In this document: positions 12,012-24,101 of the stretch, piece after piece
Position numbering within the stretch: position 1 is the first letter of the stretch
Layout: every line of letters starts with the position of its first letter
Assembly (NCBI GenBank): GCA_013398175.1
Contig: VZRZ01002552.1
Coordinates: 125-64,124, forward strand
DNA from: Climacteris rufus
Lineage: Eukaryota; Chordata; Aves; Passeriformes; Climacteridae
Length of the DNA stretch: 64,000 nt
Direction: 5' to 3'
Made by a program: the position numbers and the translations under genes
Notes under the pieces: model-generated
Told to the model about the DNA's origin: nothing
The model's database searches: none
Seen by the model: the letters and a program-made list of their open reading frames with translations, nothing else

Positions 12012-15000
12012 GGAAAGAAATTTAATGAATTCTTCCAGTAAGAAGGGGAAGGAAAATGAAAAAAAGGATAAAATACAGAATTTCAAGCTCTTAGTTGTTT
12101 CTGCTGTTAAACCCTGGTGAGAGCAGAAAGAGATGTGATGGCAAATATTAGTCATCTCTGGAGCTCAGAGCTCACTCAGTAAGAGACGCTCAACTAAATC
12201 AATGAGAGAGAAAAGCCTTTTATCTCTATGAACACAGTTCTGCACACCTAGAGGAGGTTTTGTGTCCCACCACAGAGAAGATTCACTGAGAGTCACCCCA
12301 TGACTCTGGGCTAATTTTTTTGCTAATTTTTCCTTCTTTCCCAGGCGACAGATTTTTATTTGGCTGCTTTCTCACAGTTGTAGAAGAAAATAAAAGAAAA
12401 CAAGTGAATTCTGAGAAAGGGAACCAGGATTCATTAATCTCAAGTGTGAGTAGAAAACTCCTACAACTTTTCAGACAAAATCTTTGCTTTATTGAATTTT
12501 GTACCACCATCATATTCCACACTCCATCATATGTCCTGATACTGTTCTGACACATTAACTATTCTCTGTCTTATGATGAGGAGGATGGGGGACTTGGACT
12601 TCATTCAGTATTCTTCCTTCAGTATTCAGGGCACATGGAGAAGTTACTATTTAGTTTTTTTATTTTATAGAAGATCAAAGCTGGAGAGTGCAAGGGAGAT
12701 ACACAAAGAAAACCAGATGCATTTTACAAATACCCAAATTGTGCTATCAGAGCATTAAATATTTATCAGTGAGTGTCTGCCCATTGAGTACTTTGGTATA
12801 TTTAATTTCTTTTTATTGTTATTGTCTGTCTGGACTTGGACTTATCTCCTTGGCCAAAGGTAAAAGATGATTTGTGTCATGAATGTACAGCATGTGAAGC
12901 AGTGCTTAGGTTTTTCTTGAGATTCAATTAATGAGGTAAGGAAACGGCAGAGGTATGGAAAAAGGCTTTACTAAGATTCCTTTTAAATTTCATACCATAT
13001 TGAAAAGGGAACTCTGTCAGAAATAGTTTGGTTTTGAAGGTCTGCTCTATGTTAGCAGTGCAAGAGGCAGCTGCCTAAAATAGGGAAATATTAGGAGGGT
13101 GTTTGGGGGCTGTTTATTGAGGGCAAGGCAGGGAGCTGTGGGTGGTGTGTGTTTCCCAGGCTGTTAAGGGCAGCAGAGACCATGGAGCTCGTGCTGATAA
13201 CAAGTGGATGATAACATACTAATGCATTTTTACTTTTCGGCAAAGTATTAAGGCTAGAGAGTTGCAGACTGTTTATGACACATGGTAATTTGTTGAAAAT
13301 CACTATTTGCAAAATAGAGAGGACCCGTTATATTAACAGAACTGACAAGAAAATAAACAGCTATTTTTGGTTTTGATGTTGTTTGGTTGTTTTGTTGCCC
13401 TTTTTTTTTTTAATCAACAACCTTTGACATTAGGAAAGATAGACACAATGTTGGCTATTACTTACTAAGTCAAACATATTTAAATGCATTGTCTCTGGTA
13501 CTTAATAAATGTTGTAGTGTAGCTTTTTGTGGCTAATAAAATTTGGTTTACATTACACCCCTTGTCTGCTATGATTTGCCTCCTAGGGCTCACTTAGAGT
13601 GCATTAAGAAGCTGCACACAAGATCAGTGTGATTTGCTGCAAAACTTAAATAATTCATTTATGCACCACTGCTCTCAGACAGTGTTTTTACAAACGCTGT
13701 AATGAGACAAGCTGTGAAATGTTTTACATGGTAGAAATGAGGTCTGCTGCTCAAGTAAAGTCTTTCTGCACAGATTTGATTCCTTGAAGTCTTCGAGAGG
13801 ACTTTCCAAGTTTATGGTGTAGACTTCTGAAGCACACTGATGTGCTCCTGCTGATGAGGCTGTTTGTCCTAACTCAGCAATAATATCTTTTACTTACAGT
13901 ACTTCCAGTGCTTTCACTGGAGGACCTAAAATGAGCATTGGGTACTTAGGGATTGCAGAGTGGAAATACTAGTTCATTATTCTGGGACAAGGTCCTTTTC
14001 TGGCTGTGACTGTACCTTGTGTACCACACTGATATTTGTTCTTACTCTGCTCTCTGCAGTACACCAGACTTTCTAATAATGGGCATGGAAGGAATTGGAA
14101 TGATTGAAGTTAAAATGTACCAGAACTAAGCTTTACTGTCAACGTTGTTGACAACTCCCCTGATGTTCTCTAAACCCTTATCCTCCGGAGTCATGATCCT
14201 TCTGTGTAGCTATAACCTTCAATACCCTCTGCACAAGCCTTACTGTCATGTAGAAGAGCTTAGAAGTATGCCCTGCACCTGCACTTTCTCCAGATATAAA
14301 ATATCTCTATTATTTGCACTAAATGTTAGAATGATTTTTATTTCTCTTAATCTAGTAATTTAGATGGAGAAAGGGAAACAGCACTTGGGGTTTGTGGAGG
14401 AATTGTGACCTCTGTAATTTTTGGATGTGTATTAGGCTATAGCTGTTAACTACATGATCAGATCTAATCTTTTCTACAGGATGCAAAAATTAGAGAAGAA
14501 TTAAAACTTAAACAAATTAGTCCTAAATTAGTAATTGGGTAAGAACAATCTGTTTACAATATGTATCTGACTTTGCCAGGAAAAGTATCCAAATGTTTAT
14601 ACTTCCCATGCACATCACAGCACTGATTTAGAGCTTAAGATGAGATAGGGGAAAAATACTAGGTGTAACTGAGACTGCTGGATGGCTTTGGTTGGAATTT
14701 GTAACTAATTGAAAGAATGTATAATTAGGAGCAGATTTTAATTTTTAGTATTCAGACAAAAGCGTTCAATTTTTCATAACTTCTTGATGTGTCAAATTTG
14801 CTTTAGAATCTTTTGCTAGAAAATATTTTGCAATTGCCTGTAGTTTTGCATAGACATTATAAAACTTGAAGCATGCAAAGGAGATTAATATTTTACAGAA
14901 TGAAAGTTGGAGAAAAAGGAGGAAAGCAAAATGTTTGTTCTACTGCTAGGTAGAGATTCCTTTGAATTTGCTAGCGCTCCTGTGAGCATTCCCCCCTCTT

Positions 15001-16739
15001 CTCAACCAGTCTTGAATGTGAGGAAATTACCATCTGTGCATAGATATGCAGGAAATGAGCTAAATTTGTAGTGTAAACATTTTCAAATGAATATTTGCAC
15101 AGTACAGTCTCTCAGCAATGCATTATCCTCTTTCATTTGGTAATCAACACATATCCCTTATGAGTTGTGTTGAAAGCGAAGAGAGTGACTCTCACTAAAC
15201 TCTAATTATCCTTTCCTTTCTCCTGGGAAGAACTCTCTATAAGCTCCCTTTTGTGAGCTGTTTTTGTGAGTGTTTCATGATCATTCTACCTCTTGATCAC
15301 TCTTTCTCCTTATTTTGCTTCAAAGTGTACTCTAGAATGTGAGGACACAAACCCAGACAGCTGCATGTAGGGATGTCTGCTCAATTCCTACAAGGTAGGA
15401 TTCCCAGACCAACACAAAGCCTCACTGAGATTCAGAGAAACTAACTTTCAACTGAGGTTTCATGCAGGACAGGTTTGTGGTAACACATAAATATTTCTTG
15501 GCTTAAGGCTGGAAGAATGACATATTTCCATTAGCCTCGAAGTACTTTTGACTCAATTCAATCTGTAGCCACATGAGTCAGCTGTTTCTGTTAAGCAGTG
15601 TTTCTAATTCAGCCTTTTTCCTAATAAGCACGTATGTATAACGTGAGCTTCCTACACCGATTAATCTGTGTTTCCTCCATATGGTTTGTAGATTTTTATT
15701 TTCTCTTTATTCAGTGCAAGCTGCTGAACAGTAAAATGCAGTCAAGAGCTTTTTCCAGCAAAAAGTGGACCCCAGCTGAAGTTGCCAGGGAATTGCCAAA
15801 ATTAGCATATCCTGGTAGTTTTGGGAAATGAAGTTTTTAGCCCATCCATCTGACTAGTAGGACTTGAAAATGGGTAATGTTTTGAGTAGTCCTGTATAGG
15901 AGGCCCTGTGTTTTTCTGGGTAAATTTCTGAAGGCAGGGTGGGTAGAAGAAGAAAGCTGGATCAAACCTCACTGAACCTGATTGAGAAGGACAAAGCAAT
16001 AGGCCTGTGGAGTAGTCCTGTGATCACTCAGCTGAGATACTACCCCTCAATCAGAGGGAGAAAGAGTGGGGACATCAGAAGATGGGGAAGATCCGTATTT
16101 GATATAATATTGAACTTAAGAGGTTTGGAAGTAGATACTTTGTATTTGGGGAGGCTAGGAATTTACAGCCTGTGCACGGAACAGAATGACTTTATTTGCT
16201 AATTTTCATGTGCAATTAGGAGTGTTAGAGTGATACCAGAAAAGTCTTGCTATTACTGCCTCTGGGCTATCAGAGTAAAGCTATAGCCCTATTCATGTGC
16301 ATCCATGGATACAGAGAACACAAAGACAAAAAGGGGTCCACACATGCATGGTAAAGCACTGCAAAATCTAACTCCCCCCTCCAGAAACCTTGATTAAAAT
16401 TCTCTTGTCCCCCCTCCAAAAAACAAAAAGAAACAGAATAAGAACCTTTTTCTTTATTATCAATTAAATAGAATGGCATAGTTTTTCTCCTTCAAGCAGG
16501 GAGAATGCTAATTCCTGGAATGCACTTTATACAAATTAAAGTCCTTTCCCCTTCCAAACACAGTTTTTAACAAAGGAATCAATCTCTCTCCCAGCAAACC
16601 AAGGTGAACAAATACATATATAAAATAATTAAATTGCTTTTTTCTTATTGTAAGAGTTTGTTTGGTTTGTAAAACCAAGCTGGAGTATTTATGCCCTTTC
16701 TTTTAGGGAAGGTCAGCAGATATATACTCAATTACCTAT
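12012..16739. other. Non-coding, no gene recognised
   Basis: About 4.7 kb of unique AT-rich sequence. The open frames on both strands overlap one another at 12283-12870 and 15634-16202, which is typical of chance ORFs. The C-rich 11-mer TCCCCCCTCCA occurs twice, near 16373 and 16417. T-rich runs lie near 13400. Confidence 0.55.
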
Positions 16740-16960
16740 TTGTGTGCGTTAAATCAAACGACTCCATATTCAATATTTTGTTTTTTAATTTTGCCTGAGC
16801 AGGAAGCTGGAAATCCAAATTAATGACTCTTCCCCAGTGACATAAATTCTGTGAAGTGTTTGTAGCTTGCTTGCCTCGTTAAAGTGCTCTGACGTGATTG
16901 ATAACCGTTGTCCTCTCCGACAGTGAAGGCTGCTCAGCAGTGGCAAGTAGACCATGCAGA
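16740..16960. promoter_or_regulatory. Candidate conserved non-coding element
   Basis: A repeat-free block with several retained CpGs (GCGTTAAATC, AACGACTCC, CTGACGTGATTG, ATAACCGTTG) in an otherwise CpG-poor region. TGACGTGA resembles a CRE half-site and AACCGTT-type words resemble MYB sites. No coding frame is evident. Conservation is inferred, not observed. Confidence 0.25.
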
Positions 16961-18483
16961 GAACTTGTACTAGGATCCAAATTCAAGATGTTTCCATTTT
17001 TTCTACTTCCAGGTTGTGAGGAATGGTTTCTAACTAGCTTGGTACCCTTCTTGTTTTTTCACTAACAGCTGCTGTTGGACATGGTAATATACCAAAATCA
17101 CTGCAGCTGAGCAAGCAAAAGCAAAGCTTGTTCCTGAGGGCAATAAAGTCTCTTCTGCTGAGGGGGAAACTGTTGTGCTGGGACCATCTTGTGCATACCC
17201 TGTACTGTTATATGGTGTGGGTATTTCAACTTGCAAAGGGTTCCCACATGAGCAGTCTACCAGACGTCCCACTCTTTCTGTGTTTACCTGTGCACTGACT
17301 AGTTAGACCGTGAACTTACAAGGCTAGATTTCTTCCAGAGAACAGTAAAGTTACCTTAACAAAAATCCAGAAAATAAACATTTCAAACTACTTTGCGCTG
17401 TCTTTTTAGTGTTCAGTTCACTTTCTCAAGCAATGATTGACCCTTGTCTCATTCCGAGACAACCTTTACTCCAATGGACTGGCAATCTGACAGGCAAGAT
17501 AAGGTGTGAGCACTTCAGGAAAAGCTTCTGTTAGTTTTGCACTTTGGTTTTAATCTCATACTCTTTTTCCCATTGTACGATACTGAGCCACAGAGTGAAT
17601 TTGTCTTCTGTGGGTTAACACTTATGAGGCTTGTGGATTTGCTGAGGGATAACTCGCCAACTCATATTATTGGGATCTTTCCTGTAATGCAGCAATTCAG
17701 TCTCTCCCAATTTGTTCAAAATACAGGCACTTAACTTGAGCAATAGGTATTATCTGCAGCAAGTTCTCAGTAAGGTGTAGCTGAAAATAGATTAAATGTC
17801 AGATACAGATTGCCTTGATCTGGCAATCTATGCAAAAATTGGAAAAAGAGTCTAAAGAGTTTGGTTTTCAAATAATGAATATGCAGCATTTAAACAAATT
17901 GCCAGAGCTTTGAATATGAGTCTGAACCAAGGATAAAATTGTCAAAAAAACCCTTACAAAGGGCTGAAGACCCTGTGGCTGTTGATGTGACTGGAATCCC
18001 AGCAGAGGTACCTGTGTTGCAGCATAGACACCTCTCTCTAATCAATGTATTGTTGCTGCTACTTATTATTTTGTCTTTAGGCAGAAGCAGAAAGTAAATG
18101 CAAGTAAAAAGCCACGTACATTGCTCTTTCCATAATCCTTGTGCTCTGAACTACTTTTTCCCCACAGGCTATTAGTGTCTTTGAATAAGTATCCAGTTCC
18201 TTTCAATAAACACTGTGCATCTGAAGTTAAAGTGGCTAGTACTAACTCAAGTGACAGCTACTTAATGGCTAGCAACCAAGAGAAGCTTGCTAAACCTGAA
18301 GAAGTCACATCATTTTTGTAGTTGCATTTCAAAGCTTTTGGAGACTAAAGTGCCATATTTTCAAGCAGAAACGGGTAGTCAACTAGGGTGTTTATTCATT
18401 GAAGGTCAGGATTTTGTATTATGAAACTTCTAGCAGATGTGATATGCAGTAAATTGCAGATCTATCACCTTCTCCTTCCTATC
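16961..18483. other. Non-coding, no gene recognised
   Basis: Unique sequence with short unrecognised open frames on both strands (for example 17030-17272 minus and 17537-17734 plus) that lack family motifs. No repeat was recognised. Confidence 0.55.
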
Positions 18484-18502
18484 TTTTTTTTTTTTTTTTT
18501 TT
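18484..18502. repeat. T19 homopolymer
   Basis: Nineteen T bases in a pyrimidine-rich setting. The phenylalanine run in the frame across it is an artefact. Confidence 0.9.
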
Positions 18503-19170
18503 CTCCCGGTGACTCTGTGTGTGAAATCAGCAGAATACTGCCTGCATTTGATTTATGGCCCACTTTTGACCAACTCTTATCAGGTTCCCACAAACCTTTT
18601 TCTGATGCAGCTCATGTCTGAATGACAATAGACAACCAGTGCCATTATGCTCCAAAATCCCTCTCTGCATTCTAGACACCTAAGATTACATCTGGGCTAT
18701 TGATTTATTACTGTCCCCCCCTGCTTTTTTTTCCCCCACAGGGACCAGTTTGTTCAGCCTGAACAAGATAGACTATTATTAAACGGAGCAAACTACTCCA
18801 TGTGAACTTGGTAAAGAAATAATCATTTGCAACCACCTTTCTAACCACCCAGGTTCATAAGAAATGTAGGTGTTGAAATATTAAGACTGTTTATATATGA
18901 GTCCCACCATTCGTGTTTGTTCAGATTATATATAATTTATATACATGAAATGAGACCCAACAGGCATTCTGTTGTGTTGGACATTATAGGCATATTGCCT
19001 AAAGCACTGCAGTATTGCAACCCAATGTACAAAACCCAAATTATTACAAGTCTTCATTATAGAAATACCTACTGTAACGCCAACTGTATCTGTGGCAGGG
19101 AGATTTTATGACACATTTTAGAGCCTCAGCAAAATTTATATATTCTACCAATAGATTTTTTTCTTTTTTT
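18503..19170. other. Non-coding, no gene recognised
   Basis: Unique AT-rich sequence with C- and T-rich runs near 18714-18737 and a TATATAATTTATATA-type stretch near 18926-18942. No gene or known repeat was seen. Confidence 0.5.
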
Positions 19171-19188
19171 GGGGGGGTGGGGGGAGGG
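19171..19188 (+). repeat. G-quadruplex-type motif on the plus strand
   Basis: G runs of 7, 6 and 3 bases separated by single T and A bases satisfy the four-tract rule (G3+ with loops of 1-7). A T-run directly precedes it. Folding is predicted from the rule only. Confidence 0.6.
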
Positions 19189-19364
19189 AGAGGAAGCTAT
19201 AAATTTTACAGTATATTGGATTTTTATATCTCCTAAAAATGTACTGTGCAGGATTCACATTTAATATCCCTCAGCTGTAGTCATCGGTGTATTTAAGTCA
19301 GTAAGTGAGAAGATACAGACAGGGCTTCTAGTTAAAATGGTTATTTTTTTCCATTCTCTCTCCT

Positions 19365-19388
19365 CCCCCTAACTCCCCCTTCCCTCCC
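19365..19388 (-). repeat. G-quadruplex-type motif on the minus strand
   Basis: Four C tracts (5, 5, 3 and 3 bases) on the plus strand are separated by 5, 2 and 1 bases. Read on the minus strand they give a G-quadruplex-type motif. It lies about 180 bp from the plus-strand motif at 19171. Confidence 0.55.
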
Positions 19389-22300
19389 ACAAGCACATAC
19401 CTCACCCCTGCGTCTTCTTTTAGTTAAAATAATATTACTAAAACTGATACACTGATTCAGGGGTCACATGTGAACTCCTCTGAACTGCTTTTAGGAAACT
19501 GAGCACCAGTGTGCCAGACCAACAACTTCTGCAGGTGCTCAGAGAAAAACCCAGAGCATGGCATGGACCAAACAGAGACTTTCAGAGCTTTGCTCCCCCT
19601 GTCCTTGGTCATGGCAGCAGATCTGCTTGACTTTCAACTATACCTCCCATGGTCTATGTCCTACCTCATAGGATTTACTTTATTCTGCCTACTGTTTATT
19701 GTGTTTAAGTGTGTATCATTGCTGGTGTCCTGATAGACTGTTTGTTTCAGTGACATGTGGGCAGAAAGTATCACACTCAGGCTGTAATTTAAGTATTTTG
19801 TTTTACTGCCTTAGTGTACTGCTGATAATTTAAATTTTTTTTAGGCATTTTTTTTCTACTGTGGAGCAAGACATTCTATCAGCAAAGAACCAAATGATGC
19901 TAGCATTAAATGGGGAAAAATTAACTTTTATAATTTTTTACTAGATCTCAGGTTTTTATCACATCGTTTTCTCATACTTCAGAAGAAAATAGTCCTTATA
20001 GAAAAAATTATTTTTTGTTTGAAGTTTTAGAATTATTCCATTGTTCCTTCTGTGGGCTTTTATTTCTTCTCTGTTCATTCTTCTCTCTGTTCATTCAGGG
20101 CTTGATCTTGCCAGAATCTGTGTCTGTTCCAATAGAACACCTATGTATATGCTCAACAGCATTTGGAAGCTCAGATATCCATGAATGTTTTAGAAATATT
20201 GCAGTGTTTTTGTTTAAAGATGGCTGGTCAGTAGGGTGTCTGAGTAATACTGAGGCCTTGTAAAAAGTGAAGAGGTTTCTCCTGTAAAAATCGTGCCTTT
20301 TCAATGTAGTTGAGCATCTAAATACTGGAGTGAGAAAAGGAATGTGTAATGCTGAGTATGACTGAGTCTGTTCAGTAGGGAAGAAATAAGTTATGCAGAA
20401 ATACATAAATCAGAGTTGCACAGACCCACAGATTGTATTGCTATTGGTAACTGAGAACACTATTGCTCTGCAAGAATACTGGAGAGTTACAGTAGTTTCT
20501 GGTTAGAGTAGGGAGAATAATTAATGGCTGATGGAAAAGGATGAAATGTTTTTTCCTCAGAACGGAGCAAGTAAGAAGGGATGTGAAAGCAGCACAAAAC
20601 AAGAAGTGGAGAGTCAAGCGAACTGAAATATGGCAGACTGAAAAACCCAAAAGGGAACACTTTTTCCTGTAATGTGCAACTCAGCTGGGAAATTCTGTGC
20701 TTCTGTTCAACTGAGAACAAATCAAATTTTAGAGAGAGATAACCAAATTTATAGCAGTAGTCCATGCTACAGCAAGAAGAGTAGCATCAAGGTCATTAGC
20801 AGTGCACTGCAGACAGCCTTCAGTCGCTGGCTATCTGGGGCTTGAGAGGCACAAGTAGCCAATAACTACAGGTAGCAGAGTTGCACTTTGAAGCTTGGTT
20901 CTGGCCACAGGAGGCTAAGCTTGAATGACTGTTGCCCTTACCTAGCATTGCATTTCCAATAAAATCAATGTTTTCTTTTAATATTGGGATAACCAGAAAG
21001 ATAACCAGACTGTTGGGTGTCCTGTGCAGAATGTTGTTCTCAGTATCCCTATGTAATGGTTGATTGTCCTGTAGAGGAAACAGAAATCACAGAAATGCAA
21101 ACAATCCAAAAGAGACCTAAGTCTAGCTGAAGCCAACTGTCGCTTTTTTGACACTCACTCATTACTTGGAGTAAACTCTTCAGAGTCTTTCTAACCTATG
21201 TTACAACAGTTGTGTAATCTGCATCTCAGTGTCACCAGGAAAAGCAGTGACAGAAACCTGCTCTGGGTAAGCCAGATCTAGAATTTTCCTGGCATCATGG
21301 ACAACCTCTTCTTCTGTCATGGAAACTCTGCCATTCCCTTATTGAAGCTAACTTGAAAGTGTGATTTATTTGTCTAAAGGCATTTCCTGGTTTCTCTTTC
21401 TTTTGAAGCAGAAACCTACTTTATTTCTTTTAGCTCCTGGTGTCTTCTACCCTGGAATAAAGACACTGGCCTGCACAAGTATTGGCTTGCATAATGCTGC
21501 TTCAGATAAAGGTCATAAATGGTCTTATTTGGAAATTAATTCAAATAAGAAAGAGAATGAGCCAAAATCAAGCCTCTACTGGGCATGTTAATAATGTCAT
21601 TTGTTTACAGAGTGCAAGATCACTGCTAGAGGACATCCTGAATTATTGGCTGCTGCCCTTAGTGTTTGCCTTTGGTTGTCCCCGTTGTGAGGGAAGCAAG
21701 TCCAAAGGTCAGAGAGACTCTGCTGGACCAACACTGCCTGAAGATAGCTATTCATCTTCTGGAAATCCAAGCTGATATTTTGAAAGATGGAAGTTAGGAT
21801 TTTAATGCCTAAAAAAAGAAAAAAAAGGGATTCACTTCACTCCACTGATAAGTTCTAGTACAATCACTGGTGCTACAACCAGCAGCAATTAGTGCTGCAG
21901 TTCTTGAACACTAACCAGGGAAAAGGAAGTTGTTGTAATGTTAGAAGAGAGGCAGCAGATGAGAACTGGTGTTTGAGGGCTGTGTCCATGGTGCATGTGA
22001 CAGGAAAGCCTGTTGGCATAAATTTTTGGTATGCTTATTTCTTACGCGAGTAAAGTCTCTGTGGTTTGGTTTTCTTCTGAGCAGTCTTCGACCCAGTAAA
22101 TGCAAAAATATTCCCCGCAGAAAACATATTTGTTTCATTGCTCTTCTCAAACACACAGAAGGGTGTGAGAAGACACAGTTAAAATATAATCTTTAAGAAA
22201 GGGTGTTTGTTGTAGAGGCAGGCAGGACTCGTGGCTCCATGCAGGATCTATGCTGGATTTCAGCAGGTAGCAGGTAAAAGAGGAAACAAGCAGGGAGCCA

Positions 22301-24037
22301 TATTGCCAGCCATGCTGAAATGTGTTCTGATGCCCTTTCCTAAACATTTTTGCATCATCAAGATCAGATGTTTATGTCAGAGACACGAAGAGTACAAACA
22401 CATGGCTCTTGGCTCTTTCCTTCAATAAGTAACAGTAGCAATTAATTGGCTCTTGGAACGTGTTACATCTATAGAGAGGATTTTAAAACCTCACTTTTTT
22501 TGAGGTTTGACAGTATTTCTGAGCAGTCCAAAGCTGGCATTCTGGCTTCAGCAGCAGATACACAAAGGCTGTCTTCCCACAAGTTCAGTTGCACATTTGG
22601 TTTTAGAGAGCAAGTTTCACTTATTACAGTGAATAAAAAGCAGAGGATATTCAAACACTCTGCGAGGGTCTCCTGGGTGTAGCTATGGATAGTAGGTAGT
22701 ATTTATGCTCCATTTTGTATGCTTGTCAACAGCTCTTTTTGTCAGACTTTTTTTTTTTTTTGATGCAGGTTGTCTTCAGGAAAAGAATGAAAAGGAGTGA
22801 ATGTTCTCAGCTGCCATAAAGTGTTACATTCTCTTAAGTATAAATCATCATCCTGAAGTTCATTAACCTTAATATAATTTAGTCTTCATGTGTCATCAGT
22901 TGAGCTCAAACCTTCCAGATGAGTCATTCACTATCTGCTAGATTTGTGGGGGCAAGCTAGTTTTTGCATATAATGAAACTTATGCATAGGCGTCTCCACT
23001 TCTGCACTCTGCTGATTGAATTGGAAGGGCATTTGTTGAACTGAGAAGGTGCTGTGAGACAAGCAGGGTTGTGACAGCCTAAAAGAACAGGAGAAACCAA
23101 CTCTAGTGGAAAAGTACTTGTGATAACAAGGGTGTCAATGGAGTGGTGCAACAGCTCTGATTCTCCTTTATTCTATTGCACCAGTGTGTAAATCAGGAAT
23201 CTCCCTGTTGCAGCAAAGGGAAATGTAGTTGAGAAACTTGCCCAGAGCTACCCTGCACCCAGCCTTGGCTGTCCACAAAGCAATGCAGATGCCCAAAAGT
23301 GAGTGCTGGTGAGCATTGACAAGGTGTGGGAGCACTAAGGCATGAAAGCAGAGCTCTCGTGGTGTCCTCAGTAGCCACTTCAACCCACCAGCTGTTTGCC
23401 AGTGTCCTGCACTGCCCAAGCGTCATATAATGGGTTGATCTTAAGGAGGGATGCAAAGCAAGGTAATATAGCCACTGACCTTGTGGATTTTTACAGGGAA
23501 CTCATCCAGTGCCCAGGGGCTGGCATGACACAGGTGGAGCTCGCTGGAAGGTTTGACAAATGGGCTGTGGAGACTGGCATTGTGTGTGGGGCAAAGGCAG
23601 GGGTCGATGTAGTGTGTATGAGATGAAAGATGAGGACAGGGCTAGGTCAGGAAGAACATTGTATCTCGAGCTGTTGTCTTTTCCACTGTCCAAACTCCAC
23701 AGAATTAGTTTTTCCATCTCTTCCAGGAAATAAGAGGAATTTTTAAATCACGCTTTTAAACACTGCTACCTATTTCTGCTACTTTGTGGATTAAAAAAAA
23801 AACCTGAACATGTACACACAGAGATATAATAGAACAAAAATCCCTCCACAGCTTCAGGTCATCACTCTTTTGGCTGCATGAGGCTCACCTATTGACAGAA
23901 ATCATCTACCTCCAGCTGATCTTACTTCTCATCCAAGGTCTGAAATTCTGTCACCTCCTGTCATGATCTGTCATACAAACATCACACACAGTGTTAACCT
24001 AGTGGTTAGAAAGATTTGTTGCTAGTCTGTTAGATCA
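19389..24037. other. Non-coding, no gene recognised
   Basis: About 4.6 kb of unique sequence. TCTCTGTTCATTC is directly repeated near 20069-20098. The GC-richer part at 23170-23640 has overlapping open frames on both strands with no recognisable domain. An 8-bp hairpin lies at 22486-22508. No CR1 or LTR sequence was recognised. Confidence 0.5.
22486..22508. repeat. 8-bp perfect hairpin with a 7-nt loop
   Basis: AAACCTCA (22486-22493) and TGAGGTTT (22501-22508) are exact reverse complements around the loop CTTTTTT. It is short enough to occur by chance in a window of this size. Confidence 0.7.
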
Positions 24038-24062
24038 TTTTTTTTTTATTTATTTTTTTTTT
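24038..24062. repeat. T-rich low-complexity tract
   Basis: Two T runs are separated by ATTTA. It is directly followed by the short tandem duplication at 24072-24101. Confidence 0.85.
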
Positions 24063-24071
24063 AAACCACCT

Positions 24072-24101
24072 AATACAATGGGGGTGAATACAATGGGTGT
24101 G
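24072..24101. repeat. Two-copy 15-bp tandem repeat
   Basis: AATACAATGGGGGTG (24072-24086) is followed directly by AATACAATGGGTGTG (24087-24101). One mismatch in 15 indicates a small slippage duplication. Confidence 0.85.

Noticed and set aside
23168..23640. Overlapping GC-richer open frames on both strands
   Set aside because: No recognised domain, frames shadow one another, and there is no splice or start context to support any of them.
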